Origin: Chitinophaga jiangningensis
GTDB taxonomy: Bacteria; Bacteroidota; Bacteroidia; Chitinophagales; Chitinophagaceae
DNA: 64,000 bases
NCBI RefSeq assembly: GCF_900142605.1
Contig: NZ_FRBL01000003.1
Location: 248,001 to 312,000 of the forward strand
Direction of reading: 5' to 3'
This document shows positions 7,963 to 15,328 of the stretch, in pieces. Position 1 is the first letter of the stretch, and each line of letters opens with the position of its first letter. Both the position numbers and the translations under genes were made by a program. The notes beneath the pieces were generated by a model. The model was not told where the DNA came from, searched no databases, and saw only the letters and a list, made by a program, of their open reading frames with translations.

Positions 7963-9294
7963 ATGGGCGCTTCAAATATATCCAGGAAGGATTTTCTCCG
8001 GAACTCCGTATTCACCACCTTAGGACTCGGCATTGCACCATCCCTGATGGCGGAAGCCACAAACGTTGTTTCCTACAAGGCTGATGGCCTGCGCAAAAGT
8101 GTAAAGTTGAAAAATGTGCGTTTGGAAACCGGCTTTGAATACGACGGTAATGAAGTGATAGCTACTAAAACCGGCCTGTTCACTGTTGAAATCACTGACG
8201 GTAAATTCTCTTCCATACAACCAAATAATCCGAAAGCAAATGCCATAGATGCAAAAGGGTTGCTGATGCTGCCGGCATTTAAGGACATGCATATTCACCT
8301 GGATAAAACCAATTATGGCGGCCCGTGGAAAGCGGTGCAGAAGCGCCAGGGCGGCGTGAAAGGGATGATTGCGCTGGAACAACAGATCCTGCCGGAGATG
8401 CTGAAAACATCTACCGCACATGCGGAGAAACTGATTGAACTGTTGCAGTCCTGTGGTTCGGCGTTTGCCAGAAGCCATGTAAATATAGAACCAACTTCAA
8501 AGCTTGATTCGCTGAAACATTTGCAGGTAGCACTTGAAAATAAAAAATCCACCTTTGGAGCAGAGCTGGTGGCCTTTCCGCAACATGGCCTGTTTTATAC
8601 CCACTCTATGCCTTATATGGAGGAAGCGGCCAAAATGGATATTGATTTCATTGGTGGCGTAGATCCCTTTTCTGTTGATGGGGAGATAGCCAAGCCCATG
8701 GATGCCATAGTGAAGCTGGCACTGGACCATAACAAAGGTATCGACATTCACCTGCATGAATCCGGCGATTCCGGATTGAAAACAGTGGAATACCTTATCG
8801 ACCGGGTAAATGAAAACCCGGTGCTGAAAGGCAAAACTTACCTGAGTCATTGTTTCGTGCTGGCGCGACTGGAAAAAGTCAAACAGGAAGAAATTGCCGA
8901 TAAGCTGGCGCAGGCGCAGATTGGTATTATGTCCACCATTCCATTCGGGGGACTGATCATGCCTATTCCAACCCTGTACAAATACGGCGTAAAAGTGGCT
9001 ACTGGCAACGATAGCATCATTGACCACTGGAACACCTGGGGCTCTGGCAGCGTATTGCAGAAAGCCAATCTCATGGCGCAGCTCTATGGCTATGGAACCG
9101 AATTTCATCTCTCCCGTAGCCTGAAACTCGCTACCCGTGATATATTGCCGCTGGATGATAAAGGTAACCAGCAATGGCCTAAAGCCGGTGATGAAGGCAG
9201 CGTAGTGTTAATTGACGCCAGCTGCTCCGCGGAAGCCGTATCCAGGGTTTCGCCGGTAAGGTCCCTTATTTATCAGGGTACAGCTGTATTTTAA
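7963..9294 (+). CDS. Cytosine-deaminase-type amidohydrolase with Tat-like leader
   Basis: A 443-residue metal-dependent hydrolase of the cytosine deaminase/AtzC branch of the amidohydrolase superfamily. Metal and catalytic motifs are in order: H110-I-H112 (FKDMHIHLDK), IDIHLHESGDSG, YLSHCF, and GNDSIIDHWNTWGSG, which corresponds to the GHDDVFDPW motif of CodA. The N-terminus reads SRKDFLRNS followed by a hydrophobic stretch to APSLMAEA, a Tat-type leader in which the usual RR is RK, so the enzyme may act outside the cytoplasm. Classic cytosine deaminases are cytoplasmic, so the substrate may be another cyclic amine or amide. ATG 7942 is an alternative start. An AraC regulator follows by 56 bp on the same strand. 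Confidence 0.8.
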   Translation: MGASNISRKDFLRNSVFTTLGLGIAPSLMAEATNVVSYKADGLRKSVKLKNVRLETGFEYDGNEVIATKTGLFTVEITDGKFSSIQPNNPKANAIDAKGLLMLPAFKDMHIHLDKTNYGGPWKAVQKRQGGVKGMIALEQQILPEMLKTSTAHAEKLIELLQSCGSAFARSHVNIEPTSKLDSLKHLQVALENKKSTFGAELVAFPQHGLFYTHSMPYMEEAAKMDIDFIGGVDPFSVDGEIAKPMDAIVKLALDHNKGIDIHLHESGDSGLKTVEYLIDRVNENPVLKGKTYLSHCFVLARLEKVKQEEIADKLAQAQIGIMSTIPFGGLIMPIPTLYKYGVKVATGNDSIIDHWNTWGSGSVLQKANLMAQLYGYGTEFHLSRSLKLATRDILPLDDKGNQQWPKAGDEGSVVLIDASCSAEAVSRVSPVRSLIYQGTAVF

Positions 9295-9350
9295 GTAATG
9301 CCGGGTGCTGGATAATTTTCATTATTTTAGCCATTCATAAGGCGCTGCAG

Positions 9351-10202
9351 ATGGCTATTCAGAAAGATCATTTTCCAGTATTAAGTATACAGGAGTTCAG
9401 TGAAGGGAAAACTTCCGGACATCCGTTGCTGTATCATGAGATACGCGGTGAGCGGCATATCGAAGAGCCGCATAAGCACGATTTCTTTATTGCCGTTATT
9501 TTCGAAAAAGGAAGAGGTACGCATACCATAGATTTCGTGGAGCATAAGGTGGCCAAACATCAGCTCCACCTACTTTTTCCTCAGCAGGTGCATGCCTGGA
9601 AGTTTATGAAAGGAACCGTGGGCTACCAGCTGATGATAGGCAGGGAGCAGTATGAAGCCTTCCTGCCGTCCTTACGTTTTTCCTCCGCATTTTATGAACG
9701 CCATCCTGTATTGAACCTGGATGAAGCATCCTTCCATGCTTTGTTGTATGAGTTTAAGAGCCTGCAACAGGAGTTGGGTAAGAAGGAAATCTTTCGGGAG
9801 CTGATCACTGCACGTACCACGGTTACAGGTTTGCTCATCAGTAAAGCAGCAGAAAGTATTTTCAAGGATGTGAACAGCTACAGTGCAAACCCAATACTCG
9901 CCCGCTTTTTAAGGTTAATAGATGTGCACTTTAAGGAGGAGAGGTCGGTAGCTTTTTACGCAGGTGAATTAAATATCTCCCCCAACTACCTCAATATTAT
10001 TTGTAATAAAGCCCTGCATGCATCCGCATCTTCTCTGATTCAAAACAGGGTATTGATCGAAGCAAAGCGCCTGCTGAAGGCCTCTGAGATGTCCGTTAAG
10101 GAAATTGTATTTGATCTCGGTTTTTACGATCACGCTAATTTCTCCAAGTTCTTCAAGGCGCATACTGGTATGAGCCCTTCTGCATTTAAAGAGTGGCAAT
10201 AG
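9351..10202 (+). CDS. AraC family transcriptional regulator
   Basis: A 283-residue regulator with an N-terminal cupin-like sensing domain (HEIRGERHIEEPHKHDFF and FPQQVHAWKF) and a C-terminal double helix-turn-helix (residues about 185-283). The second helix-turn-helix shows the family signature KEIVFDLGFYDHANFSKFFK and ends in TGMSPSAFKEW. It lies 56 bp after the amidohydrolase on the same strand, possibly in the same transcript, so it may control that gene. It could also act on the divergent or downstream regions; nothing in the sequence decides this. Confidence 0.9.
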   Translation: MAIQKDHFPVLSIQEFSEGKTSGHPLLYHEIRGERHIEEPHKHDFFIAVIFEKGRGTHTIDFVEHKVAKHQLHLLFPQQVHAWKFMKGTVGYQLMIGREQYEAFLPSLRFSSAFYERHPVLNLDEASFHALLYEFKSLQQELGKKEIFRELITARTTVTGLLISKAAESIFKDVNSYSANPILARFLRLIDVHFKEERSVAFYAGELNISPNYLNIICNKALHASASSLIQNRVLIEAKRLLKASEMSVKEIVFDLGFYDHANFSKFFKAHTGMSPSAFKEWQ

Positions 10203-10559
10203 CAAAATGTACATGCGTAGTATCCCGCGAAAAATGCATCTGCCGTAATCAATCACCTAAATAATTGTGTACTAATTAAATAGACCTTGTGCCACTGTTT
10301 GTACGGCGATTTTTATTTACAGGTGGTAGCAGATGCATTGCAGAAGTGCGTATAGCTATCAGTAGAAATACTCATTTTTCGAAAAATGGTACACTGCCTA
10401 TTTGCCGTGAAAAAAATTCATCCTAATTTCACATTCATGATTCCGAAAGAGGAATTAAGTTATGTCCCAAAAAAATGTGTTAACTAAAAATTCAGTAACC
10501 CCAAAACAGTCAAGTGTCTGTACGTAGCTGTTTGTAGGAACCCCAAATCCGTTGTATTC
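10203..10559. other. 357-bp gene-free stretch ahead of the injection-system cluster
   Basis: No coding sequence is seen. It holds an 11-bp perfect inverted repeat (10233-10243 and 10329-10339, AATGCATCTGC/GCAGATGCATT) 85 bp apart, a perfect 16-bp palindrome CATTTTTCGAAAAATG at 10373-10388, and A/T-rich sequence before the first injection-system gene. No exact TAnnTTTG box is found. This is the expected place for the promoter and operators of the eCIS operon. Confidence 0.5.
10373..10388. promoter_or_regulatory. 16-bp perfect palindrome, possible operator
   Basis: CATTTTTCGAAAAATG is fully symmetric and lies 172 bp before the first eCIS gene. Its size and symmetry fit a binding site for a dimeric regulator. 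Functional assignment is inferred from position only. Confidence 0.35.
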
Positions 10560-11156
10560 ATGATCACAGATACACTCCTTTTTGTAAAAGGCAGGATGAA
10601 TGCTGCATCGAGTCCCTCCAGTTCTAAAGTTGAGCTGGGTAACATTTCCCGGATCAGTGACGGGGATGATTTTAATCCGGATTTACAGAATAAAATTCTG
10701 TTGTCTGTTATTAATGTAGAGGAAGATACAGTGGCCAGAACGCAGGATTATTTTCGTAAAACAGCGAACCCACAGCTGATCGAATTTATCACGCCGCCAA
10801 TATTTCTCAACCTGACGTTGATGTTTGCCGTTACGCATACGGACTACGAATCCGCGCTGATAGCGCTGGAGCAGGTGGTACGTTTCTTTCAGCAAAACCG
10901 TTTCTTTTCCCCGGAAACATCGCCGGAGTTGCAGGCCTATAATGAGCTGCATAATATCAAGGTGGAAATGATCAGCTTTGAACTGGTCAACCTTTCACTG
11001 GATCAGGTACATCAGCTGTGGGGTGGGCTCGGCGGGCATTACATGCCATCAGTGATTTACAAAATGAGAATGGTACAGATAGATAGCAGTGTGGTCAACG
11101 GTGAAGCAGTTCCTATACTGGATGTAAATATAAATACAGCAATAAAACATTCGTAG
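10560..11156 (+). CDS. eCIS Pvc16-like protein (DUF4255)
   Basis: A 198-residue protein of the DUF4255 family, which in Afp/PVC-type contractile injection systems corresponds to Pvc16/Afp16, the cap protein at the far end of the tube and sheath. Recognisable are the start MITDTLLFVKGRMN, the NKILLSVINVEEDTVAR block, PIFLNLTLMFAVTHTDYESALIALEQVVRFFQQN and the end VHQLWGGLGGHYMPSVIYKMRMVQID. It is the first gene of the cluster, as in many eCIS loci of Bacteroidetes. The cap role is taken from the family. Confidence 0.85.
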   Translation: MITDTLLFVKGRMNAASSPSSSKVELGNISRISDGDDFNPDLQNKILLSVINVEEDTVARTQDYFRKTANPQLIEFITPPIFLNLTLMFAVTHTDYESALIALEQVVRFFQQNRFFSPETSPELQAYNELHNIKVEMISFELVNLSLDQVHQLWGGLGGHYMPSVIYKMRMVQIDSSVVNGEAVPILDVNINTAIKHS

Positions 11157-11201
11157 CGTAATATAACCCCACATATCACAGGCCCCGGGAAATACTGGCG
11201 G

Positions 11202-11218
11202 CAGTTGGCGCGCAACTG
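11202..11218 (+). other. Small stem-loop in the sheath-gene leader
   Basis: CAGTTG (11202-11207) and CAACTG (11213-11218) flank the loop GCGCG in the 125-bp gap between the DUF4255 gene and the sheath gene. It might set different expression levels of sheath and cap through RNA processing or partial termination. No T-run follows it. Confidence 0.35.
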
Positions 11219-11281
11219 TCTGCCCTGGCCAATCCGTGGCTGTTACAGTCAAACTTTTCAATTTTTAAAACCTCAAAAAAA

Positions 11282-13351
11282 ATGGCAATTTACAAAACCC
11301 CAGGGGTGTATGTAGAGGAGATTTCTCTGCTCCCACCCAGCGTTGCGCAGGTTGAAACAGCGATCCCTGCATTCATTGGTTACACCGCCCTGTCTGAAAA
11401 AGATGGACAGGATCTGAAGAATGTTCCTACCCGCATTACTTCCATGCTGGAATATGTGCAGTACTTCGGTGGCGCCTATTCCTTCGGTACAAGCGATTTC
11501 AGTATCTCTCTCGATGAAACAAACGGCTTCAAAGTGCTGAGCGACAGTTTTAAGGTAACGAAGCTGTTTAATATGTATAACAGCGTACGTCACTATTTCG
11601 ATAACGGTGGCGGCCCTTGCTACATCGTGTCGGTAGGGGGTTACAAAGACGACGTGGCAGCCGGTGACGAAGCTACAGGCACACCAGGATTACGTGTTGG
11701 TATTAAAGCGCTCGAAAAATACGACGAGCCTACCATCATCGCTATTCCGGATGCGGCCAATCTTGGTAAAAATGAGTTCTATGCGTTGCAGCAAATGGCG
11801 GTAGCACAGGCTGGCATTTTGCAGGATAGAGTTGTGTTACTCGACCTCCGTGAGTACGATGCTGACCTTGATGTATATGCAAAAGAAAGCAAGGTTAGTG
11901 ATGTGCATGGAGAGTTTCGCGACCACATCGGTATCAACGATCTTAAATACGCTGCCGCCTACACGCCGTGGCTGATCTCTACCTATGCGCCGGAGATTCC
12001 ATACCCTGTTTTGAAAGGAAGTGTGAAAGCAAAAGATGGTAAATCCGCAGTGAACCTCGCGCAGGTAACCAGCAACGCGGCATTGAACGCACTGGTGCAG
12101 AAAACAGAAGCCGCGGTGACTGACCTGGCCAATGTAAAAAGCGTGATCGCTACCGGTAAAGAGCCTGCAGCAACTCCGGCTGACCGCTTCAATGACCTGA
12201 AGTCACTCTTATCCGCTGCTGCCTCTGATGATGCTGCCAAAACGGCTTTCCTTAACCTGCTTACTTATGTACGCGGCCTCGTAAAAGCCATTCCTTCCTG
12301 GAAAGGTGCTGCACCACTGGTAAATACGCAGCTGCTGAGCGACCTCGACGCCAGCGCTAAAGATGTAAACGCCGGACTGGCAGCTACGCTGAAAGCATTA
12401 ATCTCATTTGAGAAAAATGCAGACGTAGCATTGTTTGCACCAATGCCAGCTACCGCTGAGGCCTATACGGACTATGATGCCCCCACTGTAAGTATATGGT
12501 GGAAGGTTTTCCCTAAAGAAGATTTCGACGGCAACGTTATTGCAACCGTCGATAAATTTAAAGCAACCACCACGGATTACGGTGCTGCTGCTGATAAGGC
12601 AACCGCCCTCAAAGCTGCCGCGGATCTCGAAAATATCTTCCGTGGCTTGTTAGCGTTCTTAAATAAAATCCAGACCAGCGCTGCTAAATATGTAAGCAGC
12701 AACCAGTCCGCTTTGTATGCTACTCACCCGGTGATTGCTGCGGTAGTTACTGCACTGCAAACCAAACTGGCCATTGTGCCACCATCCGGTGCCATTGCAG
12801 GTGTATACGCCAAAACTGACCGCGAACGCGGTGTGTGGAAAGCACCTGCCAACACCAGCCTGAACAGCGTGAGCGCACCGCTGGTGAAAATTGATAACAA
12901 CACCCAGGACGGCCTGAACGTAGATACGGATGCAGGAAAAAGCATCAACGCCATCCGCGCGTTCAGCGGCAAAGGAACCCTCGTATGGGGCGCGCGTACG
13001 CTGGACGGTAACAGCAACGAATGGCGCTACATCAGCGTTCGCCGCCTCTTTAATATGGTGGAAGAAAGCGTGAAGAAAAGCACCGCCCCGTTTGTGTTCG
13101 AACCTAATGATGCCAACACCTGGGTAAAAGTGAAAGGAATGGTAGAAAACTACCTCACCACCTTATGGCGCCAGGGTGCACTCGCCGGCGCTAAAACTGA
13201 CCAGGCATTTTTTGTAAGAGTAGGCCTGGGCCAAACCATGACCGAACAGGATATTCTCGAAGGCCGACTCATTGTGGAAATAGGCATGGCAGCTGTTCGT
13301 CCGGCAGAATTTATCATCTTACGCTTCTCTCACAAAATGCAGGAAAGCTGA
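11282..13351 (+). CDS. Contractile tail sheath protein with Ala-rich insertion
   Basis: The 689-residue sheath subunit of the contractile injection system. The N-terminal arm and first domain are typical (YKTPGVYVEEISLLPPSVAQVETAIPAFIGYT), as are FDNGGGPCYIVSVGGY and the C-terminal half (VPPSGAIAGVYAKTDRERGVW, KGTLVWGARTLDG, YISVRRLFNMVEESVKK, RVGLGQTMTEQDI, AEFIILRFSHKM). Between YTPWLISTYAPEIPYPV and VPPSGAIAG, two blocks that normally lie much closer, there are about 250 residues (about 245-497) rich in Ala, Leu and Lys and predicted helical by eye. They include the fragment SIWWKVFPKEDFDGNV. This probably forms an extra domain on the outside of the sheath. Only one sheath gene is present, whereas Afp and PVC clusters have three. 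Confidence 0.95.
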   Translation: MAIYKTPGVYVEEISLLPPSVAQVETAIPAFIGYTALSEKDGQDLKNVPTRITSMLEYVQYFGGAYSFGTSDFSISLDETNGFKVLSDSFKVTKLFNMYNSVRHYFDNGGGPCYIVSVGGYKDDVAAGDEATGTPGLRVGIKALEKYDEPTIIAIPDAANLGKNEFYALQQMAVAQAGILQDRVVLLDLREYDADLDVYAKESKVSDVHGEFRDHIGINDLKYAAAYTPWLISTYAPEIPYPVLKGSVKAKDGKSAVNLAQVTSNAALNALVQKTEAAVTDLANVKSVIATGKEPAATPADRFNDLKSLLSAAASDDAAKTAFLNLLTYVRGLVKAIPSWKGAAPLVNTQLLSDLDASAKDVNAGLAATLKALISFEKNADVALFAPMPATAEAYTDYDAPTVSIWWKVFPKEDFDGNVIATVDKFKATTTDYGAAADKATALKAAADLENIFRGLLAFLNKIQTSAAKYVSSNQSALYATHPVIAAVVTALQTKLAIVPPSGAIAGVYAKTDRERGVWKAPANTSLNSVSAPLVKIDNNTQDGLNVDTDAGKSINAIRAFSGKGTLVWGARTLDGNSNEWRYISVRRLFNMVEESVKKSTAPFVFEPNDANTWVKVKGMVENYLTTLWRQGALAGAKTDQAFFVRVGLGQTMTEQDILEGRLIVEIGMAAVRPAEFIILRFSHKMQES

Positions 13352-13401
13352 TTTACGCTGAACTGATTTTTTTCTGATCCAAAAAATTTAAACACACTCC
13401 A

Positions 13402-13833
13402 ATGGCACAATATCCATTATCAAAATTTCACTTCCAGGTAGAATGGGGCGGAGCAAGACTCGGCTTTACGGAAGTAACAGGACTCAACGTGGAAACTCAG
13501 GTAATCGAATACCGCGAAGGTATCAGCCCTGAATACCACAAAATCAAAATGCCGGGCATGCAGAAGTTCGATAACGTTACCCTGAAACGCGGACTGTTCA
13601 AGGCCGACAACGAATTCTTCCTCTGGTGGAATACCGTTGCACTCAATACCATCACCCGCCGCGACATTATCGTATCCCTGATGAACGAAAAGCACGAGCC
13701 GGTAATGGTGTGGAAAATCAAGAACGCCTGGCCGGTAAAAGTGAATAGCACTGACCTGAAGGCAGACGGTAATGAAGTAGCAGTAGAAAGCATCGAACTG
13801 GCCCACGAAGGCCTGGTGATGGAAGCTGCATAA
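13402..13833 (+). CDS. Contractile injection tube protein (Pvc1/Pvc5-like, gp19 family)
   Basis: A 143-residue inner-tube protein of the T4 gp19-like family. Family features are the start YPLSKFHFQVEWGGARLGFTEVTGLNVETQVIEYREG (abridged here as two blocks: YPLSKFHFQVEWG and FTEVTGLNVETQVIEYREG), the middle MPGMQKFDNVTLKRG, FLWWNTV, and the end NAWPVKVNSTDLKADGNEVA followed by ESIELAHEGL. It stacks as hexamers inside the sheath and forms the conduit for cargo. It lies 50 bp after the sheath gene behind the leader AAAAAATTTAAACACACTCC, with no Shine-Dalgarno sequence. It is probably the major tube subunit because it is the one nearest the sheath. Confidence 0.92.
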   Translation: MAQYPLSKFHFQVEWGGARLGFTEVTGLNVETQVIEYREGISPEYHKIKMPGMQKFDNVTLKRGLFKADNEFFLWWNTVALNTITRRDIIVSLMNEKHEPVMVWKIKNAWPVKVNSTDLKADGNEVAVESIELAHEGLVMEAA

Positions 13834-13898
13834 TGTATGAATGGTGGGCCGGCAGCCGCCGGCTCATCATCTCTTCCTGAAAAATAAAAATCATCAGC

Positions 13899-14387
13899 AT
13901 GTTAAATCGTACTCCCCCGGTGGGCTTTCATTTTAGAGTGTCGTTCGGATCGTCGGAGGTGGAATCAGCCTTCCAGGAGGTAAGTGGCCTCAATGTGGAA
14001 ATGGAAACAGAGCCATACAAGGAAGGTGGTGAAAACAGGTTTGTGTATCAGATGCCCATACGCGCACGCTATGAGGACCTGGTGCTCAAACGCGGACTGC
14101 TCAACGATTCCAAATTGATTAACTGGTGCCAGAATGCTATTGAGCATTTCATTTTTCTGCCGATCAATATCACGGTGAGCCTGCTGGATCGTAACCATGA
14201 ACCGGTGTACACCTGGTATGTCACCAACGCGTTTCCGAAGAAGTGGACCGTGAGCAGTTTCAACGCAGCAGAAAGCAGCATCGTGGTGGAAAGTCTCACA
14301 CTGGGCTATCAGTTTTTCAGACAGGTAAGCATGGCAACAGATGCCGGTATTACCCCGGTGATGCCTTCCAACAGTGCGATCGTGTAA
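13899..14387 (+). CDS. Second tube-type protein (baseplate-proximal tube, gp19 family)
   Basis: A 162-residue paralogue of the previous protein: PPVGFHFRVSFG, FQEVSGLNVEMETEPYKEGG, DLVLKRGLL, NAFPKKWTVSSFNAAESSIV and ESLTLGYQFF match the same framework. In Afp/PVC systems, two or more tube paralogues exist, and a minor one joins the tube to the spike and baseplate. The extra C-terminal tail (FRQVSMATDAGITPVMPSN) is consistent with that role. The neighbour order tube-tube-DUF5908-LysM-VgrG also fits. Which paralogue is major is inferred. Confidence 0.9.
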   Translation: MLNRTPPVGFHFRVSFGSSEVESAFQEVSGLNVEMETEPYKEGGENRFVYQMPIRARYEDLVLKRGLLNDSKLINWCQNAIEHFIFLPINITVSLLDRNHEPVYTWYVTNAFPKKWTVSSFNAAESSIVVESLTLGYQFFRQVSMATDAGITPVMPSNSAIV

Positions 14388-14405
14388 ATATCAAATCCCC
14401 GTTTT

Positions 14406-14573
14406 ATGCCCATAGAAATAAAGGAAATTAGTATTAAGGCGGATGTGTTCCCGGGCCGGCACGACCAGGAAGCTACCATCACACCGGCTGAATTGGAGCG
14501 CATCAAACAGGAAATTAAAGAAGAAGTAACCCTGGCATTGATCAGGGAATTTACCAACGCTATAGAAAGATAA
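14406..14573 (+). CDS. Pvc6-like small protein (DUF5908)
   Basis: A 55-residue open frame from ATG 14406 to TAA 14571-14573, filling the gap between the second tube gene and the LysM gene. It starts MPIEIKEISIKADVF and ends in a charged helix (TPAELERIKQEIKEEVTLAL then IREFTNAIER). The start matches DUF5908, a family of about 50-70 residues found at exactly this place in eCIS clusters and counterpart of Pvc6/Afp6. Its role in the particle is not established; it may be an assembly factor or minor baseplate part. It lies 18 bp after the tube stop and 2 bp before the next start. Confidence 0.85.
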   Translation: MPIEIKEISIKADVFPGRHDQEATITPAELERIKQEIKEEVTLALIREFTNAIER

Positions 14574-14575
14574 TT

Positions 14576-15322
14576 ATGCTCAGTACATCCGCAGGTCACC
14601 TGGAAAAAATGAAGCTGAAGGCCTATAAAAAACCTGATGTGAACAGCACAGCGGTGTCTGTAAAGGGCAGCGATACTTTTACCTTCAAGGTAAATCCGGA
14701 ATCGTTCAAACGTTCCTATGGCATTGCCTATAAGGATGAAACGCACATTCCGCAAGGTATTACCAGTCAGCCCAAGCAATTTAGTCATACCAAACCGGAA
14801 GGCTTTTCCGTAGAGATATTACTGGATGAAAGTGGCATTTTCGCCGATCCGGCACAAACCGGCCAAACGGAGCTGGACAGCCTCGCACCGGTGAAGCGTC
14901 CGGATGTTTCAGAACAGGTAGCTAACCTGCTTGCCTTCTGTTACGAATACCAGGGCGATAGTCACCGGCCAAACTACATCCTGCTTTGCTGGGGTTCTTC
15001 TGCCGGTTTTTTCTTTGGTGTGGTGAAATCGGTGGAAATCGACTATAAGCTCTTTCTGCCGGATGGGAGGCCCATACGGGCAGTGGTGCGCCTGCAGCTG
15101 GATAGTGCAGAGTCGCCCGCGGAAATGATGCGACGGATGTCACCCAATTCTCCCGATATGACACATGAGAAATCCTTTAAAGCAGGTAACAGCCTCTCCA
15201 ACATGGCTACCGCCGTGTACCAGGACGACAGCTACTACATTGATGTAGCCAAAGCTAACAACCTGCTGGGATTCAGAAATGTGAAACCAGGTACCACCCT
15301 TAAATTTCCACCCCTGAAATAA
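14576..15322 (+). CDS. Baseplate hub protein with LysM domain (Pvc7-like)
   Basis: A 248-residue protein of the Pvc7/Afp7 type, related to phage gp53/LysM baseplate proteins. The N-terminal part (FTFKVNPESFKRSYGIAY, FSVEILLDESGIF, LLAFCYEYQGDSHRPNY, LLCWGSSAGFFFGVVKSVEI, YKLFLPDGRPIRAVVRLQL) is typical, and the C-terminal 45 residues (YQDDSYYIDVAKANNLLGFR, NVKPGTTLKFPPL) form a LysM-like module. It links the tube to the spike. The start overlaps the end of the DUF5908 gene to within 2 bp, indicating coupled translation. Confidence 0.88.
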   Translation: MLSTSAGHLEKMKLKAYKKPDVNSTAVSVKGSDTFTFKVNPESFKRSYGIAYKDETHIPQGITSQPKQFSHTKPEGFSVEILLDESGIFADPAQTGQTELDSLAPVKRPDVSEQVANLLAFCYEYQGDSHRPNYILLCWGSSAGFFFGVVKSVEIDYKLFLPDGRPIRAVVRLQLDSAESPAEMMRRMSPNSPDMTHEKSFKAGNSLSNMATAVYQDDSYYIDVAKANNLLGFRNVKPGTTLKFPPLK

Positions 15323-15328
15323 ATAATT

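Noticed and set aside
10203..10559. A tRNA or riboswitch in the long gap before the eCIS
   Set aside because: No cloverleaf or known aptamer core could be traced; only the palindrome and an inverted repeat are supported.
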